A stretch of DNA of 7,663 bases from Candidatus Zixiibacteriota bacterium (lineage in GTDB: Bacteria; Zixibacteria; MSB-5A5; CAIYYT01), in assembly GCA_963205155.1 (NCBI GenBank), contig CAUJJY010000377.1, positions 1-7,663 on the forward strand, in the 5' to 3' direction. Positions within the stretch are counted from its first letter, which is position 1; each line of letters starts with the position of its first letter. A program made the translations under genes and the position numbers. The notes below the pieces were generated by a model. It did not search any database and was not told where the DNA came from. It saw only the letters and a program-made list of their open reading frames with translations. Positions 1 to 6,247 of this stretch are shown in pieces.

Positions 1-2898
1 CATCGTTGCAGTCACAGCAGTCAAACCAGCCGCTTGACCGGCTGCGGTTTGGTTTCCAGCCACTACCACCGCGTATTTCAGCGAGTCGTTGGTAGCGCCA
101 TTAATGGTCTTACCTTTTGCAAGGACAAGAGCCATGCTCAAGTCTTCGAATGCACCGCTCGGATACGTGAAGGCAGCCGGGGTCTGGTACTGGCCGGCGG
201 TCAACAACTGCATCCTGTTCCAAAGCGAATCATTCTCCCAGCCTACTTCCGGATAGATGTAGATCGGGTTGGAAACGACGAAACCGCCGACAATCGGGTC
301 ACCGCCGCTCACTTGAGCGCCAAGTGCGCCGAAGCGAACTTCGTTGTCAGTCGGTGGGGTGGCATCGTAACCCTGCTGGAAGAGCATCTGCTTGGCGGCA
401 GTGGCTCCGGCGCGGTTGTCTGAACCGGAGTCAGCAGGCACATCCCAGTCGGCGTAGTAACCGACGGTAAGATTGCTGATGGTGCCGGCCGGACCATTCG
501 GTCCCTTCTTCAGGGTGAAGATGAGAGCGTAGAAGTTGCAAGTGCCCGGATTCTTCGGGGCATAGTAATCGGATCTGAACTGGATGGTCGAGTCGCGGTT
601 GTAACCAAGACCACTGGCGAATCTGAAGTTCGGATACGTCGTTGAGTCATAGGTTGTGTTGCTCGCGGCATACAGGAATCCGTACGGATTCGTGACGGTC
701 GGAAGACCGGCAGAACCGGCGCCACCAAAGGTCGAATAGGTCAAGTTGGTTGCGCTGTTACCAAGAATCAGGAAACCGTCATACAGATAGTCGCTGGCAT
801 CAGCAAAATAGCTGAATCTCTTGCCGTCGACATTGTCGCCGATTTCAGAAGCCTGGTTAACGTTGATACGGTTGCAGGAGGTGCGAATGTCGACATCCTG
901 CGGCAGATAGAAGTTGGTGAAGTTATACAGGTCCACCGGAATCACGATGGACTTAGTGCCGGAATCATAAGTGAACGTGACGTTGGCTTGGTAGAGACCC
1001 TGGGTACCCGGGCCAGTTGCACGAAGACCAATGTTCTCCGTGTTCGGCGAACCGACTGGAACTGTTCCTACCGGAGCCGGACCCTGCGTACCACCGAATG
1101 CCAACCATCCCGACCCGCTGATATAGCTGATCGCTGACGTGTGCGGCGACGGAATGTTGCCGAGGTTGGTCAGGAGAACAGCCGTATCCTTGATACCGGC
1201 CGGAGCCGTATGGAACGGATAGCGAATTTCGGACGGAGCCGCAGAAAGCGACTGGAAGGTCACCATGTTGAAGCAACCAAGCGACATCGCCTTAACCGGA
1301 TTGTCAGTCGAAGTGCCTTGAGCGTTAACGCCGACACCGGCATCGCGGTCCTCAAGGAAGAGGATGCGCAATGAGTCGGTAACATGCTCGATCGCACCGA
1401 GGTTCATTTCGGAACGGCACGCACCAGCGGCGCAATTGTAGGAAGGACCAGCGGCTCTGGTATTGGTCAGGTTGGAGTCAGGACCCCAAGTCAAACCGGC
1501 GGTCGAAGAAGCTTTGGCGAACAGATCATAGTTGGCAAATCCACCAGTCGAGCAGTCGCGATAAACTTCAACGTTGTTCGCGTCTGTCTCGTTAAGGCTC
1601 TTCGAAAAGATAGCGTAGAGCTTGCCCGCACATTCGGCCAAGCTAACCTTGGTAACGTTGCTGCTCTGCGCAAGGCAAGTGGCCGTAGCGCCGGAACTTT
1701 CAGTTACCACAGTCGAAATGTTGGAGCACTTGTCCCAATGGCGAATTCTGCCCGGGAAGTAGTAAATCAGGTTATCTAACGTGTCAGATGCCCAACGGCT
1801 CTGGAACAGAACATGGAGGCAACCGTCGGCGGCATAGAGTCCGGAGGTTTCCCATCCACGCTCAAATGCTACGACAGTATTGAACAACGGGTCAGGAGCA
1901 TTTCCGAAATTGAAAATCGTCGTAACCGGACCCCAGGTTACGCCCAGGTTGGTTGACTCACGATAGACAACGTTTTCGTTAATTCCAATTGTGTCCGGAG
2001 CGGAAGTCCAACTGCGTGGTCTGGTGTAAACGATCGCGACCCGCTGATCGGCTTGATCAGGATGAGCAATCACTGTACCAGTGAGTCCCGAAACGGAATC
2101 AATGAAAGCGCCAGTCGGGGAGGCTGTCGGCTGGAAGCTGTTAGCCTGCGAACGCCAGTAGATCAGCGACTGTATGCCCGTCAAGTCTGAAGCAGCATTA
2201 ATCGGCGATTCGTGAGCGATGACGTGGGCAAACCAGTCACCGTCAGCTTCACGGTCGGCGGCAATACGCGGCCAAATGTAGTTGCTGGTTTCGTTGTTAC
2301 CAGTGAAGACCGGCGACGAATCAGGATAAACGGATGATTCGGCGAATGAAGCTCCTCCGCAAGAGATGTCCTGACCGGCAAAAGTACCGCCACCGGCAAC
2401 GCGATGCCAGACAGCGAGAGGCAAGCCGGCACCGTTAACAGTGAGATCGGGGAAACCACCGCCGGCGGGTGAACCGACTCCAGTGGTGATAGCGCCACCG
2501 GGAATGTAAGACGCTACGGCGATGAAACGCGAAGCGGCAGGCTGAAGGTCAGCCCAAACTGCGTGAACGTTACCGGAACAACCGATAGCGATCTGGCGCA
2601 TTGAGCTTTGATTCGAAGGAATATCATACTGGGTAGTGGCACCAAGGTCAACGACGCCGTTGACAGCTTGGAAACCAAGCGACTGTGTATAAGAGGTGGT
2701 CGGCTTGCTGCCGGCTACCACTTGAGCATATGGATCATCAGCACCGCCAGCCGGGGCGGGCTTGACGGCTTGCGCAGTAGCGACTTCATTAACAGCCGGG
2801 TTTGAGGCCACATTGGCCTTGGCTGCGAATGTCGGCGCACTAAGCAGCGACAGAGCGAAAATTGTCAGCATCAAAAGAGTCGAGAGTCTTCTCGTCAT
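1..2898 (-). CDS. Large secreted protein with Asp-box/beta-propeller-like and Ig-like regions (3' end outside window)
   Basis: Translating the minus strand from the ATG at 2898 gives 966 codons with no stop, so the C-terminus lies beyond the left edge. A Shine-Dalgarno AGGAG 7 nt upstream supports the start. Residues 1-26 form a classic signal peptide: MTRR, then a hydrophobic core at about 8-20, then a TFA/A cleavage region at 23-26. Residues about 100-550 look like repeated beta-strand sequence. They include two Asp-box-like motifs, STNLGVTWG (315-323) and SSTAGLTWG (464-472), as in sialidase/BNR-type propellers, though the Asp is replaced. Residues about 553-660 resemble an Ig/BACON-like module ending in GLYQANVTFTY and IVIPVDLYNF. 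Residues 661-966 are rich in Gly, Ser, Thr and Tyr and I do not recognise them. Twelve cysteines are spread through the mature part. I infer an exported or cell-surface protein, perhaps with a sorting domain past the edge. No catalytic residues can be assigned. It is transcribed away from the hydrogenase operon and no functional link is evident. Confidence 0.85.
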   Translation of the reverse strand, partial: MTRRLSTLLMLTIFALSLLSAPTFAAKANVASNPAVNEVATAQAVKPAPAGGADDPYAQVVAGSKPTTSYTQSLGFQAVNGVVDLGATTQYDIPSNQSSMRQIAIGCSGNVHAVWADLQPAASRFIAVASYIPGGAITTGVGSPAGGGFPDLTVNGAGLPLAVWHRVAGGGTFAGQDISCGGASFAESSVYPDSSPVFTGNNETSNYIWPRIAADREADGDWFAHVIAHESPINAASDLTGIQSLIYWRSQANSFQPTASPTGAFIDSVSGLTGTVIAHPDQADQRVAIVYTRPRSWTSAPDTIGINENVVYRESTNLGVTWGPVTTIFNFGNAPDPLFNTVVAFERGWETSGLYAADGCLHVLFQSRWASDTLDNLIYYFPGRIRHWDKCSNISTVVTESSGATATCLAQSSNVTKVSLAECAGKLYAIFSKSLNETDANNVEVYRDCSTGGFANYDLFAKASSTAGLTWGPDSNLTNTRAAGPSYNCAAGACRSEMNLGAIEHVTDSLRILFLEDRDAGVGVNAQGTSTDNPVKAMSLGCFNMVTFQSLSAAPSEIRYPFHTAPAGIKDTAVLLTNLGNIPSPHTSAISYISGSGWLAFGGTQGPAPVGTVPVGSPNTENIGLRATGPGTQGLYQANVTFTYDSGTKSIVIPVDLYNFTNFYLPQDVDIRTSCNRINVNQASEIGDNVDGKRFSYFADASDYLYDGFLILGNSATNLTYSTFGGAGSAGLPTVTNPYGFLYAASNTTYDSTTYPNFRFASGLGYNRDSTIQFRSDYYAPKNPGTCNFYALIFTLKKGPNGPAGTISNLTVGYYADWDVPADSGSDNRAGATAAKQMLFQQGYDATPPTDNEVRFGALGAQVSGGDPIVGGFVVSNPIYIYPEVGWENDSLWNRMQLLTAGQYQTPAAFTYPSGAFEDLSMALVLAKGKTINGATNDSLKYAVVVAGNQTAAGQAAGLTAVTATM

Positions 2899-2905
2899 CT
2901 TCTTG

Positions 2906-2910
2906 CTCCT
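2906..2910 (-). promoter_or_regulatory. Ribosome binding site of the secreted-protein gene
   Basis: Minus-strand AGGAG (within AAAGGAGC) lies 7 nt before the ATG at 2898. It fixes the start directly in front of the signal peptide. Confidence 0.8.
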
Positions 2911-2962
2911 TTCAGAGTGAAAGATCGTTGCAACTAATAAAAGTAAAAACCGTGTCGTGTCT

Positions 2963-2979
2963 AAGAATGGAAGATTCTT
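2963..2979. repeat. Short inverted repeat AAGAAT-N5-ATTCTT
   Basis: There is a perfect 6-bp inverted repeat with a 5-nt spacer. It lies 65 bp upstream of the minus-strand secreted-protein start, in its probable 5' leader or promoter region. It could be a regulator site or a small leader hairpin. The arms are short and AT-rich, so chance is also possible. Confidence 0.4.
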
Positions 2980-3147
2980 GCCTGCCGGGCTACCACCTCC
3001 TCAATCCAATTTCGTCCTATGCTAAGGAGTAAAGCGTTTCAGGACTCAAAGTCATTTCCTATTTTGCGTCTATGCAGCAAAGGCTTATTGACACTAACGC
3101 ACTCCGACTAAGCAAAACACTTAGGTGGAGTCGCATGGACTGTCAAC

Positions 3148-3179
3148 GAACTGCGTTATGTGAGGCTTGGACGCAGTTC
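3148..3179. repeat. Perfect 9-bp inverted repeat (hairpin-forming)
   Basis: GAACTGCGT at 3148-3156 is perfectly complementary to ACGCAGTTC at 3171-3179, with a 14-nt loop. A shorter pair, CTAAG/CTTAG (3108-3112 and 3120-3124, 7-nt loop), lies just upstream. No T-tract follows on the plus strand, so this is not a standard intrinsic terminator. It may be an operator or part of a structured RNA. Confidence 0.55.
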
Positions 3180-3446
3180 TTGAACCAGACAGGGAGTCAG
3201 TGTCGAATGATACGTATTCCCAGTAACCAATATAAAGATTCGAGCCTTATTTTGGCAATAGCAAACTTGGTATTTTGCAAGCATTTCATCGGGCTAAGTT
3301 GGTCTACGTTAATATCTTTTGGCAAAATTGTATCACTGCGCATTTGCGCTCTAGAGTATCCAATGCAGAGATAGGACGACTAATGCCGACGATTCATCAA
3401 GTTTAATGGTACTAATTTTCAAAAATCACTCTGTAATGGGGATATT

Positions 3447-3475
3447 TTGACTCTTGATGATATACCATATCTAAT
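3447..3475 (+). promoter_or_regulatory. Candidate distal sigma70-type promoter for the hyd operon
   Basis: TTGACT (3447-3452) and TCTAAT (3470-3475) are separated by 17 bp; each matches the -35 or -10 consensus at 5 of 6 positions. The -10 mismatch falls at the important second base, which weakens the call. A short inverted repeat, GATAT-ACC-ATATC (3459-3471), overlaps the spacer and -10 and could be an operator. Transcription from here would leave a leader of about 160 nt before the small ORF at 3640. The consensus used is that of well-studied bacteria and may not apply to this lineage. Confidence 0.3.
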
Positions 3476-3558
3476 GAGAGGCAAATCTCCGCAAAAAGCA
3501 GTAACATATTTATCTGAAACGACTTACGTGTGACATATTGATTGTTGTGCCGTCTATA

Positions 3559-3587
3559 TTGAGAAAAAATTCACAAGAATTCATATT
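3559..3587 (+). promoter_or_regulatory. Candidate proximal sigma70-type promoter for the hyd operon
   Basis: TTGAGA (3559-3564) and CATATT (3582-3587) are separated by 17 bp in an A/T-rich stretch. A short inverted repeat, AATTC-ACAA-GAATT (3568-3581), fills the spacer and would be well placed for a repressor or other regulator. The predicted start of transcription is about 45 nt before the small ORF at 3640, so this is the better-placed of the two candidates. Confidence 0.35.
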
Positions 3588-3628
3588 TTTCGCGTGACAA
3601 TGTCGATGTATTTGAATAGGTTTGTGTC

Positions 3629-3633
3629 AGGAG
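3629..3633 (+). promoter_or_regulatory. Ribosome binding site of the 39-codon ORF
   Basis: AGGAG lies 6 nt before the ATG at 3640, within the normal spacing range. The site and start codon sit between GTGTC (3624-3628) and GACAC (3646-3650), which can pair and might partly occlude the site. Confidence 0.5.
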
Positions 3634-3639
3634 TTTCCC

Positions 3640-3759
3640 ATGAGGGACACGACTTGTGTTGAAGGCAAAGAGACTCTACCATTCGGGTCCAAATTTCCAG
3701 AGATGCCCGACTCTTGGTCTTCGAATCCGAGAACGAAGCTCAAGGACAATAAAGTATGA
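3640..3759 (+). CDS. Possible small protein (39 aa) translationally coupled to hydB
   Basis: This ORF starts with ATG at 3640, 6 nt after a good AGGAG, and runs 39 codons to a TGA at 3757-3759. That stop overlaps the hydB start as ATGA, the arrangement typical of translational coupling in operons. The product begins MRDTTCVEGKE. It is hydrophilic, with one Cys (residue 6), one Trp (26), four prolines and a basic tail (RTKLKDNKV). There is no membrane segment, signal peptide or metal-binding motif. I do not recognise the family. It could be a true small protein linked to the hydrogenase, or a leader peptide whose translation delivers ribosomes to hydB. It could also be a chance ORF: 39 codons is short enough for that, and hydB has its own AAGGA site at 3742-3746. 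No function is claimed. Confidence 0.4.
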   Translation: MRDTTCVEGKETLPFGSKFPEMPDSWSSNPRTKLKDNKV

Positions 3760-4898
3760 GTGCTTCCGAATCTGCTGCAAAATCAAAGTTTGTTCTGCGA
3801 ACTAATCAAATTCAGGCTCTAATCGACTTTCTGCGCGAGCGCGGTTACCGTACTGCCGGACCAACGATTCGCGACTGCGCCGTCATCTATGATGAAATCA
3901 ACAATGCCGAGCAAATTCCGTTGGGTGTCGCCGACGAACAGGAAGCGGGATTCTATCGCGTCAAGAAACGCAAGGAAGCCGGCTACTTCAGTTATGTGGT
4001 GGGCGCTCATAGCTGGAAGAAATTCCTGAATCCCCCGCGCTTTACACTTTGGAAAGCCAAAATGGACAACGGTGAAATGAGCCTGGTGGTGGATGAGCCC
4101 CAGGCAGTTCCGCATTATGCCTTCATCGGCGTTCGCCCTTGCGAGATCGCGGCCATTGCGGTTCAGGATCGCGTTTATCTGGACGGTCCGTATGTAGACA
4201 ACCTTTATAAGGAGCGGCGGAGCGCGATTGCGATTATTGCTGTCAATTGTGCGCATCCCGGCGGGACCTGTTTTTGTGTCTCGATGGACACTGGTCCCGA
4301 AGCGAAATCCGGTTTCGATCTCGCGCTCACCGAAATTCAAGAAACCAATCGTCATCTGTTCGTCGCGACCACCGGTTCCGATCTGGGAGTGGAGATCGCT
4401 AAGGCGCTGAAACTGGAGCCGGCTACTCCAGATGATATTGCTGATGAAGCGGCGACGATCAAACGGGCGGCCGGCAAGATGGGCCGGAAGATTGACACCA
4501 GTCACATCAATGAACTGCTCCAGCGCAACGAAGACCACCCGCGCTGGAACCATGTCGGTGATCGCTGCCTCAATTGTGCTAACTGCACGATGGTTTGCCC
4601 GACTTGCTTCTGCATGACGGTCGAGGATACCACCGACATCACCGGCAAGACGGCCGAGCGCTCGCGCCGTTGGGATTCCTGTTTCACTATCGAGTTTTCC
4701 CATATCCACGGCGGCGCTGTGCGCACCTCTGCGTCGGCGCGCTACCGCCACTGGATGACGCATAAACTGGCATCGTGGCAGGATCAGTTCGGAGTTTCCG
4801 GCTGTGTCGGCTGCGGCCGTTGTATTACCTGGTGCCCGGTGGGTATTGATATCACCGAAGAGGCGGCGGCGATTCGGGCATCTTCGCGAGGCGAATGA
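3756..4898 (+). CDS. hydB: Sulfhydrogenase/NAD(P)-linked [NiFe] hydrogenase beta subunit (Fe-S electron transfer)
   Basis: The 380-residue product matches the HydB/AsrA-like 4Fe-4S dicluster family. In group 3b hydrogenases this subunit passes electrons between the small subunit and the flavin subunit. Near the C-terminus are two ferredoxin-type cluster motifs: CxxCxxCxxxCP at residues 271-282 (followed by further cysteines at 284 and 286) and GCVGCGRCITWCP at 349-361. Upstream, VRPCE (126-130) and CAHPGGTCFC (165-174) are, from memory, conserved in this family's N-terminal domain. No signal peptide or transmembrane helix is visible, so the protein should be cytoplasmic. The ATG at 3756 is preceded by AAGGA 9 nt upstream and overlaps the stop of the small ORF. 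Length is near that usual for the family. The close relative AsrA belongs to anaerobic sulfite reductase, but the hydrogenase subunits downstream settle the assignment. Confidence 0.9.
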   Translation: MSASESAAKSKFVLRTNQIQALIDFLRERGYRTAGPTIRDCAVIYDEINNAEQIPLGVADEQEAGFYRVKKRKEAGYFSYVVGAHSWKKFLNPPRFTLWKAKMDNGEMSLVVDEPQAVPHYAFIGVRPCEIAAIAVQDRVYLDGPYVDNLYKERRSAIAIIAVNCAHPGGTCFCVSMDTGPEAKSGFDLALTEIQETNRHLFVATTGSDLGVEIAKALKLEPATPDDIADEAATIKRAAGKMGRKIDTSHINELLQRNEDHPRWNHVGDRCLNCANCTMVCPTCFCMTVEDTTDITGKTAERSRRWDSCFTIEFSHIHGGAVRTSASARYRHWMTHKLASWQDQFGVSGCVGCGRCITWCPVGIDITEEAAAIRASSRGE

Positions 4899-4917
4899 AA
4901 TTATTCTCTGTGTGAAT

Positions 4918-4922
4918 AGGAG
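4918..4922 (+). promoter_or_regulatory. Ribosome binding site of the CRP-like gene
   Basis: AGGAG lies 8 nt before the ATG at 4931, in the 32-bp gap after hydB. It supports independent translation initiation of the small sensor-domain gene. Confidence 0.7.
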
Positions 4923-4930
4923 AAGTCACA

Positions 4931-5392
4931 ATGGAAACACTTGAACCGATTCTTGCCGAGCATCCTTTTATCAAGGGACTCAAGCCGGAACACATCCAAT
5001 TGATGGTAGGCTGTTCGCGCAATGTGAAATTCGAAGCCGGGGAGTTTATCCTGCGCGAGGGCTACGAGGCGAACGAATTCTACATCATTCGCCATGGGCA
5101 GGTGAATCTGGAAATCCACAGTCCCAAACGGCACGCGGTGACGATTCACACTTGCCGGGAAGGCGACGTTTTAGGCTGGTCGTGGTTGTTCCCGCCATAC
5201 CTGTGGCATTTCGATGCCCGAGCGATGGAATTGACGCGGGCGATCGCGCTTGACGCCAAATGTCTGCGCGGGAAATGCGAAAAGGACCCGAGCCTCGGTT
5301 ATGAACTGGCCAAGCGGCTGGCGCATGTGATTGAGCACCGGCTGCAGGGAGCTACATTGCAGTTACTGGATTTATATAGCAGTACCGACTGA
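4931..5392 (+). CDS. Stand-alone CRP-like (cyclic nucleotide-binding fold) domain protein in hydrogenase operon
   Basis: The product is 153 residues and consists of little more than one CRP/FNR-type beta-roll. The fold is suggested by FEAGEFILREGYEANEFYIIRHGQV-type sequence at 34-58 and HTCREGDVLG at 73-82, followed by a C-terminal helix at about 120-148. Full CRP/FNR proteins run to about 200-230 residues with a helix-turn-helix; here none follows, so this is not a DNA-binding regulator. The phosphate-binding cassette is unusual. Where CRP has Gly-Glu and then Arg-Ser contacting cAMP, this protein has G82-W83 and, by my alignment, H93-F94 within an aromatic-rich WSWLFPPYLWHFDARA stretch. It may bind another ligand or act as a protein-protein module. 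Its place between hydB and hydG suggests that it regulates or helps assemble the hydrogenase; this is inference. The family association is recalled, not searched. Confidence 0.8.
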   Translation: METLEPILAEHPFIKGLKPEHIQLMVGCSRNVKFEAGEFILREGYEANEFYIIRHGQVNLEIHSPKRHAVTIHTCREGDVLGWSWLFPPYLWHFDARAMELTRAIALDAKCLRGKCEKDPSLGYELAKRLAHVIEHRLQGATLQLLDLYSSTD

Positions 5393-5405
5393 AAGGTTTC
5401 TTGAT

Positions 5406-6245
5406 ATGAAGACGACAGTTGCCGGCCCGATGGTTCCGACCATGGCGCGAGTCAATCGGGTTCGGAAGGAGACGCACGACACCTTCACGCTGGAATTGCA
5501 TCCGGCTTACGGACAAGAGATTCACCACTTTGCCGCCGGGCAATTCAATATGCTCTATGTTTTTGGCTTCGGCGAAGTAGCGATTTCGATTTCGGGCGAT
5601 CCGACAAATCCCAAACCACTGATTCACACGACACGTGCGGTTGGAAACGTCACGAAGGCAATGGCGAAGCTGAAGACCGGCGACATGATCGGTGTGCGCG
5701 GTCCGTTTGGTTCCGCCTGGCCGGTCAAGCACGCCGAAGGGGACGATGTTGTCCTGGTTGCCGGCGGTATTGGCTTGGCGCCATTGCGTCCGGTGATTTA
5801 TGAAATTCTCGCCAATCGCCGGAAGTACGGAAAACTGATTCTGCTATACGGCACCCGCACGCCTTCCGACATCCTCTATCGCAAGGAGTTGGAGAGCTGG
5901 CGCTCGCGGCTCGATATGGAAGTTTATGTCACAGTGGACCGTTCCTCGGTCAACTGGCAGGGCAATGTCGGTGTCGTGACGACGCTGATCCCCAAGGCGG
6001 GCTTTGACCCCCAGCAAACCACCGCGATGATCTGCGGGCCGGAGATCATGATGCGTTATGTCGCGCTCGAATTGCAGAAGCGCGGCGTGCCGATGAGCAG
6101 TGTCTTCGCGTCGATGGAACGCAACATGAAATGCGGAATCGGCCTCTGCGGGCACTGCCAGATGGGACCGACATTCATCTGCAAGGACGGCCCGGTCTAT
6201 CCCTACGACAAGATTCGCGAACTGCTGCTGAAGAGGGAGATATAG
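5406..6245 (+). CDS. hydG: Sulfhydrogenase/NAD(P)-linked [NiFe] hydrogenase gamma subunit (FAD, NAD(P), 2Fe-2S)
   Basis: The 279-residue product is a ferredoxin-NADP reductase-type flavoprotein. In this complex it exchanges electrons between NAD(P)H and the Fe-S chain. In order: an FAD-binding barrel with QFNMLYVFGFGEVAISIS at 46-63, where EVAISIS fills the place of the RxYS-type flavin motif; an NAD(P)-binding domain with VAGGIGLAPLRP (118-129), GTRTP (149-153) and CGPE (210-213); and a C-terminal 2Fe-2S site with cysteines 243, 248, 251 and 259. This resembles the PyrK/HydG group of reductases. I chose the ATG at 5406, 13 bp after the CRP-like gene and preceded by AAGG, because the protein then begins at the conserved barrel. 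An in-frame ATG at 5331 would overlap the preceding gene and add a tail that looks unrelated. Choice between NADH and NADPH cannot be read from the sequence by eye. Confidence 0.9.
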   Translation: MKTTVAGPMVPTMARVNRVRKETHDTFTLELHPAYGQEIHHFAAGQFNMLYVFGFGEVAISISGDPTNPKPLIHTTRAVGNVTKAMAKLKTGDMIGVRGPFGSAWPVKHAEGDDVVLVAGGIGLAPLRPVIYEILANRRKYGKLILLYGTRTPSDILYRKELESWRSRLDMEVYVTVDRSSVNWQGNVGVVTTLIPKAGFDPQQTTAMICGPEIMMRYVALELQKRGVPMSSVFASMERNMKCGIGLCGHCQMGPTFICKDGPVYPYDKIRELLLKREI

Positions 6246-6247
6246 TT

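Larger units (their letters stand above)
2899..3639. other. Divergent intergenic region, no convincing gene
   Basis: About 740 bases separate the minus-strand secreted-protein gene from the plus-strand hydrogenase operon. The stretch is clearly more AT-rich than its neighbours. The only ORF of note (plus strand, from about 3072, 100 codons) has no Shine-Dalgarno site and no recognisable protein features. The region holds candidate promoters for the operon and several inverted repeats: AAGAAT/ATTCTT at 2963-2979, CTAAG/CTTAG at 3108-3124, and a 9-bp pair at 3148-3179. I see no tRNA, no known riboswitch and no IS ends. It could include an unrecognised structured RNA or the decayed remains of a gene. 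Confidence 0.7.

Noticed and set aside
1384..1779. Plus-strand ORF (with others at 34-423 and 1141-1374)
   Set aside because: All are antisense to the continuous signal-peptide-bearing minus-strand gene and have no recognisable features.
3088..3093. Perfect TTGACA as a -35 box
   Set aside because: No acceptable -10 hexamer occurs 15-19 bp downstream.
3148..3179. The 9-bp inverted repeat as an intrinsic terminator
   Set aside because: No T-run follows on the plus strand. On the minus strand the bases after the hairpin are also not a T-tract, and no gene ends nearby.
3072..3374. A 100-codon plus-strand ORF in the intergenic region
   Set aside because: There is no Shine-Dalgarno site before its ATG, its composition does not look like a folded protein, it resembles no family I know, and the 9-bp inverted repeat lies inside it.
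3476..3505. Slight resemblance to a cyclic-di-GMP (GEMM) riboswitch (GGCAAA followed by GCAAAAAGC)
   Set aside because: The spacing and the flanking pairing elements of that riboswitch are missing. The match is only to short A-rich words.
3819..4763. A 314-codon minus-strand ORF
   Set aside because: It lies fully antisense to hydB, whose Fe-S motifs are unmistakable. The arginine/alanine-rich translation is typical of a shadow frame.
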